From a virus, in the IMG/VR virus record IMGVR_UViG_3300042475_003226, positions 1 to 23,968 of that record: a stretch of 23,968 bases of DNA; one strand, given 5' to 3'. The position numbers and the translations under genes were made by a program. The notes beneath the pieces were generated by a model, which saw nothing but the letters and a program-made list of their open reading frames with translations, was not told where the DNA came from and made no database searches. Of this stretch, positions 13,246-20,068 are shown piece after piece. Position 1 is the stretch's first letter. Each line of letters starts with the position of its first letter.

Positions 13246-15300
13246 TTATTTGGAGGTGGCGCGATATACCCCATCAAAATTCTTCACGCCAGCGGCTTTC
13301 ATATCAACGCATCGGCCGATCATCATCTCGTAGTATGCGACGAGCTCGCCGTTCCAGCACCGCTTGAGATCCTCAGCGAACTTTGCAGCAGCATCCCATT
13401 TGGCTTCGCGATAGAGATCTAGGAACTTTTTATGCAGCAATTCACCAGCAGCATCGTATATCTCTACAGCCGTGAAGATGCGAGCCGGCTCGGTCTTACC
13501 CTTAACAGCTATCAGATCGAGTTCCACGACCTGGTATACATTCCCAACGAGGTCCGCTGTACGCGGCCCGAGGACGAGTTTAACTCCATAAGGCTTGGAT
13601 TGACCTTCGAGACGAGCAGCCAGATTAACGCCGTCACCCAGGCAAGTATAATCAAAGCGCTGATTAGAGCCCATATTACCAACAACCACAGTGGCAGTGT
13701 TAATACCAAGGCCCATACCGAAAGCTGGAACGCCTTCTTCTTTAATTTCTGCATTAAATCTCTCCAAGGCTTTCATCATCTCAAAGGACGTTCTCACAGC
13801 GTCCAGAGCGTGCTTTTCGTTTGCGACAGGTGCGTTCCAGAAGGCCATCTGAGCGTCCCCAATGTACTTATCCAGCGTACCATTGTTCTCGAGGATCGCC
13901 TTTGTCATAGCTGTCATGTAGCGATTCATGATCTTTGTGAGACCTTGAACGTCCTTACCATAATGCTCAGAGATCGTAGTGAAGCCACGAACGTCTGTGA
14001 ACATGATTGACAGCTCTTGCTCTTCACCGCCCAGAGCAAGTAGCTCAGGATTGCGTTGGAGCTTTGCAACCAGGTCTGGGGAGAGATACGTTCCGAACTG
14101 CTTCTTGATCTGCTGCTTCTGCAGATACTCTGAGATGAATTTTGCTGTGTAGATGTGTAGGTAAATTACAAGAGCAGCAAAGACATTGAAAGATATGTCA
14201 AGTAGCAGCTTCTCGTTGGCAAATAAATAGACAGGTAGATAGAAATATCCACCAACCAATACAATGATCCAAACCACAGAGTATCTAACTCTTGATAGAA
14301 CAACGATACCAATTGTGAGGAGTACGAACAGTGCCAAATCAAGATAACCAGCCCAGAGAGGAATCGCAATGGCCTCGCCGTCTAGAAGTGTCTGAAGAAT
14401 GCTTGCTTGTACATTTTGAGGATATTGAGCTCCTTGAGGCGTTGCTAGTGGATTCTGAATGCCGGCAGCAGTTACACCTAAGATTACAATCTTTTGATTC
14501 AAGTCTAAACTGGTCTTAGAGCCAAGCTCCATCTCTTTGAACTTGTAGTTCGGATTGATAAATATCCGACCGTATTCATCCGTCTTAATTGTGTCAAATT
14601 GAGGAATTCGTAATGCTTCAACTCCCGTCTCATTTACCTTCACTTGATACGAAGGATCTCCAGCTGCTACACGCAACAGTTCTAACGCGAATGCAGGATA
14701 ATATTCGCCAGCTGATTGAGCTAGAAGAGGAACTCGGCGCACGACCCCATCAGACTCAGGTAGCGTTGATGTTACACCAACACCAGCGGCTGCTTCTTGG
14801 AGAGCTGGTATATTACTTAGAACGCATGGGTATTGAGGAAGAAATTCAGTCGGTTGTCCGTCACCGATTACAGCGACTCCAGTACGACGAATCGATTTAC
14901 TGGAACGAGAGCACGAATCACTAATTGTTTGACTAAGAACTACTTGACTTTGGGCTAATGTGTCTGAAAGTACGCCATCAGTCCCGAAACGATCAGGCTC
15001 AGGCATAAGTATGGTGCTACCAACAATGCCAGCTCCTCGGCCATAAAGGTCGCTAATAATTTCTGCGTGGACCTTTCTCGGAAACGGCCATTGGCCATAT
15101 TTTTCAATTGCTTTCTCCCCTATGTTTACGACTACAATATCTTGTGAATGCTTTGTTTCACCCATCATAATGTAGTCATAAAATTTGAGTCTTGCCGACT
15201 CAACGAGGAACGGATCCTGCATCTTTACTGCGAATAGCAGGGCAAATGTGAGGAGAGCCAACCACGGCGATAATAGGATTTTACTCGCTTTGCTTGACAT
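13246..15300 (-). CDS. CHASE2-domain class III adenylate/guanylate cyclase
   Basis: The 684-aa protein has a membrane anchor at about 9-26, an extracytoplasmic CHASE2 sensor domain (about 28-310), three membrane segments (about 313-336, 341-361, 367-388) and a cytoplasmic cyclase domain (about 425-610). The catalytic set is intact: metal Asp436 in FTDVRGFT and Asp482 in KYIGDAQMAFW, base-selecting Lys478, Thr552 in the second base-selecting position, and Asn559 and Arg563 in GDGVNLAARLE. The Lys/Thr pair favours ATP, so cAMP is the likely product. CHASE2 cyclases beside FecR proteins are a known bacterial arrangement. Its ATG lies 20 bases inside the FecR gene. It is last in the curli-like operon, an unusual cargo for a phage. 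Confidence 0.92.
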   Translation of the reverse strand: MSSKASKILLSPWLALLTFALLFAVKMQDPFLVESARLKFYDYIMMGETKHSQDIVVVNIGEKAIEKYGQWPFPRKVHAEIISDLYGRGAGIVGSTILMPEPDRFGTDGVLSDTLAQSQVVLSQTISDSCSRSSKSIRRTGVAVIGDGQPTEFLPQYPCVLSNIPALQEAAAGVGVTSTLPESDGVVRRVPLLAQSAGEYYPAFALELLRVAAGDPSYQVKVNETGVEALRIPQFDTIKTDEYGRIFINPNYKFKEMELGSKTSLDLNQKIVILGVTAAGIQNPLATPQGAQYPQNVQASILQTLLDGEAIAIPLWAGYLDLALFVLLTIGIVVLSRVRYSVVWIIVLVGGYFYLPVYLFANEKLLLDISFNVFAALVIYLHIYTAKFISEYLQKQQIKKQFGTYLSPDLVAKLQRNPELLALGGEEQELSIMFTDVRGFTTISEHYGKDVQGLTKIMNRYMTAMTKAILENNGTLDKYIGDAQMAFWNAPVANEKHALDAVRTSFEMMKALERFNAEIKEEGVPAFGMGLGINTATVVVGNMGSNQRFDYTCLGDGVNLAARLEGQSKPYGVKLVLGPRTADLVGNVYQVVELDLIAVKGKTEPARIFTAVEIYDAAGELLHKKFLDLYREAKWDAAAKFAEDLKRCWNGELVAYYEMMIGRCVDMKAAGVKNFDGVYRATSK

Positions 15301-16372
15301 TGATAATAGTTCCTCCGGCAGGATCGTTGATTTCTATTAGGAATGATTTTCCGTTGCTATCTATGTATAGTGTTTTATTTTCATCCTTCTTAAATCGAAC
15401 ATCGACAGTGGTGCTGAGAGTTCTCACTAAGCGTATAGTGTCCCCAGATATAATAGATGTGATTTGAGTAGTATTGTCAAGTCCAAATACCGTGCCACAG
15501 AGCTTCGTTCCATCTCTGGTTGCGCAGACATTATCACTCAGACCGCTATCAAGAAAGTCTTCTCCGAGAAAGTCAGCATTGATAGAGTTGATATCGAGGT
15601 CTGAGCTAGCTAGCTGATCCTCTTTTAGATCATCTCTAGCCAGGAAGTCTATGTTAAGCTGGGAGAGATCGAGTATATTCGACTTTGTGTCGGCGATTTC
15701 TTCTCCCGTATCTACTTCTTCTGCTGGAGAGACAATTAACATGTTGTCTATTTGATCAAGAGTCAGATTCAAAATGACTGGCTGAGTAGGTCTGCTGTCA
15801 GTCGTTGAAACTATAGTAGCTTGAAAAGCTTTTGTGAGAACAACCATACCGGCTGCATTGGAAACAGTAATCTCTCCAACAGAGCCATCGGGTTCAGGTA
15901 GCAGAACAATAAGACTTTTGCCAAAGTCGTCAACTGTGGTTGCGAAGTCAGTACCACGAACTGCAATCGTGGCTGTCGGTGTTCTGAGGTTAATGTTACC
16001 CTTGCTCATTTTGCCAGATTGACCTGTCGCAAAGCGAGCAGTGCCCGAAGCAAATTTGAGAGCCATCCTAGAAGTAGACGGCTTTCCGCTGTAGACAAAG
16101 TCATCGATTACGAGTTTCGAGTGCTCTGTGACCTTAACGGTAGAGTCGTCCACAAATGTGATTTCGACTCTACCATTTCCAGTCTGCACTCTATCCATTA
16201 TGGCAATGGACAATTGTGGTGTTGTAGGAAAGCGCTGGGCTTTCTTTACAATCTCACTTATGCCGCGAGCCTGAGTTACCTTGCCTATATTAGCATGGGC
16301 CGCCGGCGTTGCACTGATTAATAGTAATAGTGCTGCCAGTGCTCGTACTATTGAGCTTGATGGTGTCCACAT
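15281..16372 (-). CDS. Secreted FecR-domain protein, 363 aa
   Basis: A Sec signal peptide (about 1-27, ending PAAHA) is followed by a FecR domain (about 45-145). The domain holds DRVQTGNGRVEITFVDDSTV, RMALKFASGTARF and the hallmark TPTATIAVRGTDF (131-143). The C-terminal 200 residues are Asp/Ser-rich with a CATRDGTKLCG Cys pair. It lacks the cytoplasmic anti-sigma segment of classical FecR, so it is not an iron-uptake regulator. FecR proteins of this kind are encoded next to CHASE2 cyclases in bacteria and are thought to work with them in the periplasm. The ATG lies 83 bases inside the curlin-like gene, because the signal peptide needs that start. Confidence 0.85.
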   Translation of the reverse strand: MWTPSSSIVRALAALLLLISATPAAHANIGKVTQARGISEIVKKAQRFPTTPQLSIAIMDRVQTGNGRVEITFVDDSTVKVTEHSKLVIDDFVYSGKPSTSRMALKFASGTARFATGQSGKMSKGNINLRTPTATIAVRGTDFATTVDDFGKSLIVLLPEPDGSVGEITVSNAAGMVVLTKAFQATIVSTTDSRPTQPVILNLTLDQIDNMLIVSPAEEVDTGEEIADTKSNILDLSQLNIDFLARDDLKEDQLASSDLDINSINADFLGEDFLDSGLSDNVCATRDGTKLCGTVFGLDNTTQITSIISGDTIRLVRTLSTTVDVRFKKDENKTLYIDSNGKSFLIEINDPAGGTIINVKQSE

Positions 16373-16982
16373 TGGTTGTGCTCTTTTGATTTACAGTGAC
16401 GTTGTTAGTGCTACCTGTAAGAATCATTTCGATATTCTTACCAGCTGTTCCATCTTGTACCATTGCAATCGTATTACCATCGCCCGTAACAGTCATGTCG
16501 TTGACTACATCATCTGCGTTGATAGTAGATGTATAGGTGTTTGTATCACCCGTCACAGCAATTGTTTGAGTAGCATTCGTTGCAGAGGCAGCAGTGCCCT
16601 GGTTGAATGTCATCTGGTTTGAATCACCAGTCACAGTAAGAGTCTTTGTAGAACCGGCAACGCTAGCAGCTGCGCCTTGGTCATACGTCAGAGTATTGTT
16701 ATCTCCGGTTACTGTTACATCATAGGCGATGTTATCAGCCTGAACAATCGAACCTTGAGTCAGGTTTCCATTACCTTCTTGTGTCGATGTAATGGTTTGA
16801 TTGTTACCTTCAATTACAACACGATTCTGTTCTGAACCGATTCTGTTGTTTTGGCCCTTTTGAGTAATATTGATTGTACTACTGTTACCCACTTGATCAA
16901 TATAAATCGAGTTAGTTGTCGACTGTGCAAAAGCTATCGAACTCGCCATCACTGACATAATGAAAAGAATTAGTCTCTTCAT
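16290..16982 (-). CDS. Curlin-like repeat protein, secreted, 230 aa
   Basis: The signal peptide is residues 1-19 or 20 (cleavage after AFA). The mature protein is Asn/Thr/Gln-rich with degenerate beta-solenoid repeats spaced 22-26 residues: TGDNNTLTYDQG, TGDSNQMTFNQG, TGDTNTYTSTIN, TGDGNTIAMVQD, TGSTNNVTVNQK. The N-terminal part has the curlin-style IYIDQVGNSSTINITQKGQN. This is the amyloid-type fold exported through CsgG. The end QCNAGGPC carries two Cys residues not usual in CsgA or CsgB. The ATG overlaps the CsgG stop (ATGA). Whether it is a fibre subunit, nucleator or other exported adhesin cannot be told. Confidence 0.8.
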   Translation of the reverse strand: MKRLILFIMSVMASSIAFAQSTTNSIYIDQVGNSSTINITQKGQNNRIGSEQNRVVIEGNNQTITSTQEGNGNLTQGSIVQADNIAYDVTVTGDNNTLTYDQGAAASVAGSTKTLTVTGDSNQMTFNQGTAASATNATQTIAVTGDTNTYTSTINADDVVNDMTVTGDGNTIAMVQDGTAGKNIEMILTGSTNNVTVNQKSTTNVDTIKLNSTSTGSTITINQCNAGGPC

Positions 16983-17767
16983 TGTTGTTGTTCCTTGTAT
17001 TTGAAATACCGTCTCTCGACGCCTTGTTTGATTAGTTGTAGAACAGCTTCTTCTATTGCCATTTTCACAGCCATTGTGTTGGCCTCATTTTCTGTCATTC
17101 CTGCTTCAGCTTCTATCAACTTTGTGCCAACATCAACAAACTTAAACAGAGAGAGGTCTCGACCGACAGACAATACTGTTTTGGAAACCTGCACATTAAG
17201 AATTACTTCTCCTGTATTGGTATTCACGCCGCGTAAAGCTACAACAACTTGGTCCTTGCGGTATACGGTTGTTCCTCCGATACCGAGATACCTTGCTCCT
17301 GCTCCACCTGTTTGTATGTTGCTATCATAGCCAATAATCCCACCCTGAATAATAAGACCCGCGAATAGCATAGGCTCAAGTTTGTTAGCCCCTTCGCCTT
17401 GATATTCTTCACGCGTCTGACGAACAATCTGACGTTCCTTTGCTAAATCATCAACACGGTTACGCTCTGCTACTCTAAACCACTTACCTCCGCCAGCTTC
17501 TTTTAGCGCAGATATCAGGAGAGCTGTTCCACCCTGAGTCACCGCGGTTGAGATGCTGGCGACCCCATCCTTGTCTTTGCGCTGACCCGTGAGATCAGGG
17601 AAATCGTAGACAGCTACAACTGCTTGTCTCTCTGGTGCGGGAAGGGCTTGTAGCTCCTTTACCTGAGTCGTCATTATCGCGGGAGCATCCTTAAGTTGAA
17701 ACACACCACGCCCCGTCGACATGCAACCACCCAGCAGTAGGGGTAAAAGCAATACTCTCCAGTACAT
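16979..17767 (-). CDS. csgG: CsgG-like outer-membrane curli secretion lipoprotein
   Basis: This 262-aa protein is close in length to E. coli CsgG (277). CsgG forms the nonameric outer-membrane channel for curli subunits. The lipobox LLGGC gives acylated Cys15. Shared blocks are VAVYDFPDLTGQ (51-62), STAVTQGG, WFRVAERNRVDDLAKERQIV, IIGYDSNIQTGGAGARYLGI and NTNTGEVILNVQVSKTVLSV. I use the ATG at 17767 (TAATG coupling with csgF) over the GTG two codons earlier. By eye the constriction residues Tyr51/Asn55/Phe56 of E. coli are replaced by Asp, Ser and Ile, so the pore gate may differ. Confidence 0.93.
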   Translation of the reverse strand: MYWRVLLLPLLLGGCMSTGRGVFQLKDAPAIMTTQVKELQALPAPERQAVVAVYDFPDLTGQRKDKDGVASISTAVTQGGTALLISALKEAGGGKWFRVAERNRVDDLAKERQIVRQTREEYQGEGANKLEPMLFAGLIIQGGIIGYDSNIQTGGAGARYLGIGGTTVYRKDQVVVALRGVNTNTGEVILNVQVSKTVLSVGRDLSLFKFVDVGTKLIEAEAGMTENEANTMAVKMAIEEAVLQLIKQGVERRYFKYKEQQQ

Positions 17768-18204
17768 TACCACTTGAATCCGCTAGTAGGAATGATAATT
17801 TCGGTAGTGTCTCCAGCATCATTCGTAATTGTCAGTTTGATCTCGGTATCAGTCTTCTCATACTTGATAGTATTGCCTTCAAGAGCAAACTCCCCAGACT
17901 GACCACCCATCTCACCAAATAGATTGTTTGTTAACTGCTGTGCAAGCTGAGAGTAGATACGAGATTGTAGGTTGTTCATGAATCGATTCAGGATCGAGTT
18001 CTTTTCCTCAAGCGCGGCGGCTTTCAGCTCAGCTTCTATTTTGTCTCCGATAGCTTTCTTGCGAAGTGTTTCTTGGTTTTCAATCGTAAGCCATTGTGCG
18101 CCTGCATTGACACCGGAGAACGATGGATTCTTAAATTGATGAACAATCTCACTTGCTTGCAGCGGGCTGCTTACTAGGAGCAGTAGGAGCAGACTCTTTT
18201 TCAT
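17767..18204 (-). CDS. csgF: CsgF-like curli assembly factor
   Basis: The 145-aa protein has a signal peptide (1-17, cleavage after LQA) followed by SEIVHQFKNPSFSGVNAGAQ. This matches the CsgF N-terminus (F.FRNP.F.G.....), which plugs into the CsgG pore and makes its second constriction. The central helix and C-terminal beta part (IKLTITNDAGDTTEIIIPTSG) follow the CsgF plan. In curli systems CsgF couples the secreted nucleator to the pore. The gene directly precedes csgG with a stop-start overlap. No csgE, csgB or csgC homologue is visible in this window. Confidence 0.9.
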   Translation of the reverse strand: MKKSLLLLLLVSSPLQASEIVHQFKNPSFSGVNAGAQWLTIENQETLRKKAIGDKIEAELKAAALEEKNSILNRFMNNLQSRIYSQLAQQLTNNLFGEMGGQSGEFALEGNTIKYEKTDTEIKLTITNDAGDTTEIIIPTSGFKW

Positions 18205-18284
18205 CTTGTTTGTCTCTTTTCAGTTTCAGTTCTTTGTCGGAAGACATATTGAATTCTAGCGAGAATACTTTCAAGATCTCAATT

Positions 18285-18542
18285 TTAAGATTTATTGTCA
18301 CTATGATCTTCCTTAATCTGCAGTACGACACTTACCTTCTGGTTCAGTCTAATCAAATCATTATCAAGCATGCGAACACGATCAATCAGAGCAATAAGAA
18401 TAACATTGGTTTCGCCAATCAACGGCATTAATCTATCTGTAACAAACTTGTAGACAAACCACACGAAGTATCCCATTCCCACAGCTGCGACAATCGGAAA
18501 CCCATATTGCTTTACAAGTTCGGCAATTACATTTACATCCAT
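18285..18542 (-). CDS. Small single-TM protein, tandem paralogue B, 85 aa
   Basis: The N-terminus is MDVNVIAELVKQYGFPIVAA with a membrane segment at about 14-33. An amphipathic, probably coiled-coil tail follows (LIALIDRVRMLDNDLIRLNQ). It aligns over most of its length with the next gene: both start MDxNVI, have GFPI-AA-G-FV-FV in the membrane segment, and the D(N)RV-----D-IR pattern in the tail. It starts on the stop of its paralogue (one shared base). The topology is like small holin-accessory or pore-scaffold peptides, but no family is recognised. It may act with the curli export genes. Confidence 0.7.
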   Translation of the reverse strand: MDVNVIAELVKQYGFPIVAAVGMGYFVWFVYKFVTDRLMPLIGETNVILIALIDRVRMLDNDLIRLNQKVSVVLQIKEDHSDNKS

Positions 18543-18829
18543 CAGTCTTTTCTCGCATCGTTCTTCCCGTCTGCTCGAGCGATACGATCTAGATCTGGCT
18601 TCAGACCCAAAGCGGAACTTACTACGGCATCAACACGGATAATATCATGGTTCATTGTCTTGACTCTGTTGTCAAGCCCCATAATGATACCTTGCATGCC
18701 TTTAATGGCCTTTAGAACACTTTCAAGAATATAATTAATGACGAAGTATACAAACACCCCAGCAAGCAGAGCTGCAGCTATGGGAAAACCAACATCAGCA
18801 ATTAGTTTGAAAATAACATTGTAGTCCAT
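18542..18829 (-). CDS. Small single-TM protein, tandem paralogue A, 95 aa
   Basis: The N-terminus MDYNVIFKLIADVGFPIAAA leads into a membrane segment at about 14-35. A helical tail follows (GLDNRVKTMNHDIIRVDAVV), ending in a charged stretch ARADGKNDARKD. It is paralogous to the 85-aa gene that follows. The start is secured by that similarity. No ribosome site is visible before the ATG, and the late-type box at 18835-18842 would place the transcript start on the A of this ATG, so a leaderless mRNA is possible. It is the first gene of the curli/FecR/cyclase operon. Confidence 0.7.
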   Translation of the reverse strand: MDYNVIFKLIADVGFPIAAALLAGVFVYFVINYILESVLKAIKGMQGIIMGLDNRVKTMNHDIIRVDAVVSSALGLKPDLDRIARADGKNDARKD

Positions 18830-18834
18830 GCCGT

Positions 18835-18842
18835 TATTTATA
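18835..18842 (-). promoter_or_regulatory. T4-late-type promoter of the curli/cyclase operon
   Basis: TATAAATA on the minus strand, contiguous with the T-run of the terminator at 18842-18872. With T4 late-promoter geometry (box at -13 to -6) the +1 falls at 18829, the first base of the operon. Confidence 0.55.
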
Positions 18843-18872
18843 AAAAAAAGGGGCAGCCGAAGCTGCCCCTTT
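18842..18872 (-). terminator. Strong intrinsic terminator
   Basis: An 11-bp stem (AAAGGGGCAGC/GCTGCCCCTTT; plus 18847-18857 with 18862-18872) with a TTCG loop on the minus strand is followed by eight Ts. It ends the small-gene run upstream (18874-19364) and insulates the curli/cyclase operon. Confidence 0.9.
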
Positions 18873-18873
18873 G

Positions 18874-19002
18874 TTAGTATTGATCAAAACTTTGATCTGT
18901 TCGGATCGTATACCCTGGCCTATCTGTTACAGGCCCGATTGTCACAGTAATGTTGCTACTGGGAACATTGTATGATAGAAGGTCAGTCTTCTTGGGACTC
19001 AC
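18874..19002 (-). CDS. Possible small protein, 42 aa, GTG start
   Basis: The frame reads MSPKKTDLLSYNVPSSNITV then TIGPVTDRPGYTIRTDQSFD, ending QY. It ends two bases before the terminator stem and fills an otherwise empty 100-nt stretch, and the composition is protein-like (beta-rich). The GTG overlaps the end of the 68-aa gene, and no good ribosome site is seen, so translation would rely on coupling. Confidence 0.4.
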   Translation of the reverse strand: MSPKKTDLLSYNVPSSNITVTIGPVTDRPGYTIRTDQSFDQY

Positions 19003-19189
19003 CGATTTTTTGAAGAACGACTTCACCTCGTTCATCGACATAATATTTAACATAACCTAACCTCACAAATAAATCAAAAGTTAACACTGAACCAATCTTG
19101 ATACCCATCTGTCTTCCAATGAAGAAGCTGACAAACGAACCCAATACATACGCAACAACTACCAATCCCATGACTTCACCGTTTAACAT
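18983..19189 (-). CDS. Small membrane protein, 68 aa
   Basis: I start it at the ATG at 19189 (MLNGEVMGLVVVAYVLGSFV) because AAGGA lies about 8-9 nt upstream; the longer frame overlaps the next gene deeply. A membrane segment spans about 7-27, followed by a soluble basic and then acidic tail ending QKIGESQED. It overlaps the end of the 62-aa membrane protein gene. Family not recognised. Confidence 0.6.
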   Translation of the reverse strand: MLNGEVMGLVVVAYVLGSFVSFFIGRQMGIKIGSVLTFDLFVRLGYVKYYVDERGEVVLQKIGESQED

Positions 19190-19364
19190 TATCATTATCC
19201 TTGAGCCATTGATGGTATTCAGCAAGATTAATATCCGAGTCAGACCAGTCGAGATCATCGAAGCTGATATTTGAGATCTCCCTGAATACCTTGTACCCAA
19301 GATACGAAAGGATCCCGACAACTGCTACACCAGCGATGCCGGCTGCTACCTTCTTATCTATCAT
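19176..19364 (-). CDS. Small membrane protein, 62 aa
   Basis: The N-terminus MIDKKVAAGIAGVAVVGILS forms a membrane segment (about 6-24), followed by a short basic stretch and an acidic tail (FDDLDWSDSDINLAEYHQWL). GGAGATAG precedes the ATG. It is followed with a 14-base overlap by another membrane protein gene, so the two may form a pair (for example a spanin- or holin-like pair), but nothing proves this. Confidence 0.6.
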   Translation of the reverse strand: MIDKKVAAGIAGVAVVGILSYLGYKVFREISNISFDDLDWSDSDINLAEYHQWLKDNDNVKR

Positions 19365-19565
19365 AATCTATCTCCAATGAATAAAGCGAAGTGGGTGGAT
19401 TCGGATATACCACCAGTGCCCAGTCAATTTCCTATGAAATCTCAGCACACGCCTCGTTAGCTGGTTGAGCAGGAGTACCACTCCCCGAGTCTACCTTATC
19501 CCCACTGACAAGGGGATTGTTCAGTCACACTTCTTACAAGGTCCGTCGACCCTGATATCTAAAAC
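19365..19565 (-). other. Non-coding stretch between the tRNA array and small membrane genes
   Basis: No gene with a credible start is seen. A hairpin ATCCCC...GGGGAT lies near 19498-19517. One minus-strand frame (KVDSGSGTPAQPANEACAEI) looks protein-like but has a stop just upstream and no ATG, GTG or TTG start. It may be a gene remnant or the 3' trailer of the tRNA transcript. Confidence 0.4.
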
Positions 19566-19640
19566 TGGCTCGAGTGGCAGGATTCGAACCTGCGACCAAT
19601 TGATTAACAGTCAACTGCGCTACCGCTGCGCCACACTCGA
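19566..19640 (-). tRNA. tRNA-Asn(GTT)
   Basis: Acceptor TCGAGTG/CACTCGA with discriminator G and encoded CCA. Anticodon loop TGTTAA gives GTT. T-loop TTCGAAT is canonical. Confidence 0.93.
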
Positions 19641-19659
19641 ACAAACTCTTATATTATAC

Positions 19660-19736
19660 TGGAGCCCCCGACAGGATTCGAGCCTGTAACCTTTTGATTC
19701 GTAATCAAATGCTCTCTCCAGTTGAGCTACGGGGGC
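19660..19736 (-). tRNA. tRNA-Arg(ACG)
   Basis: Acceptor GCCCCCG/CGGGGGC, encoded CCA, anticodon loop TTACGAA giving ACG. It would need A-to-I34 editing by the host TadA to read all CGU/CGC/CGA codons. Confidence 0.92.
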
Positions 19737-19741
19737 TTATA

Positions 19742-19816
19742 TGGTACCCGATGACGGGATTGAACCGCCGACCTTATCCGTGTAAAGGATCTGCTCTACC
19801 GCTGAGCTAATCGGGC
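19742..19816 (-). tRNA. tRNA-Val(TAC)
   Basis: Acceptor GCCCGAT/ATCGGGT with a G-U end pair, discriminator A and CCA. Anticodon loop TTTACAC gives TAC. Confidence 0.92.
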
Positions 19817-19817
19817 A

Positions 19818-20036
19818 TTATGGCGTAAAAGTATTGCCAATTTGTTTACTAGTAAGATGAAAAACAACATCGATGGTATTGATCACCTGCTTAATTAAAG
19901 CAGTTTCTGCATCAACATAACCATCAAGCGCACTCTGGAATGTTTTATTCTGTATGTACGTCTTATTCCATTGCTTTTTAAAGCTCTGTGTAACCATGAC
20001 CATATAGCTAGTCTGAGCTGTAAAATTTGCGTACAT
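19818..20036 (-). CDS. Small helical protein inside the tRNA array, 72 aa
   Basis: I start it at the ATG at 20036 (MYANFTAQTSYMVMVTQSFK) because AAGGAAG lies about 6 nt upstream. A late-type TATAAATA box (20069-20076) would put the transcript start about 27 nt before it. The protein is helical; its second half (FQSALDGYVDAETALIKQVI) has an amphipathic heptad pattern somewhat like phasin-type helices, which is only a resemblance. It ends two bases before tRNA-Val. Function unknown. A dedicated late promoter inside a tRNA array suggests a late, possibly structural or membrane-surface role. Confidence 0.6.
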   Translation of the reverse strand: MYANFTAQTSYMVMVTQSFKKQWNKTYIQNKTFQSALDGYVDAETALIKQVINTIDVVFHLTSKQIGNTFTP

Positions 20037-20068
20037 CGCATACTTCCTTGGTGGCTTAATGCCATCCA

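Noticed and set aside
13432-14010. Long plus-strand open frame opposite the cyclase gene
   Set aside because: It is antisense to the conserved cyclase domain and lacks a ribosome site or recognisable motif.
14589-14924. Plus-strand 111-aa frame inside the CHASE2 region
   Set aside because: A shadow of the CHASE2 coding sequence with no start signal of its own.
18149-18247. Minus-strand 32-aa Lys-rich frame (MSSDKELKLKRDKQDEKESA) overlapping the csgF start
   Set aside because: No ribosome site, 56-base overlap with the csgF signal peptide, low-complexity composition. It could still be a leader peptide for csgF.
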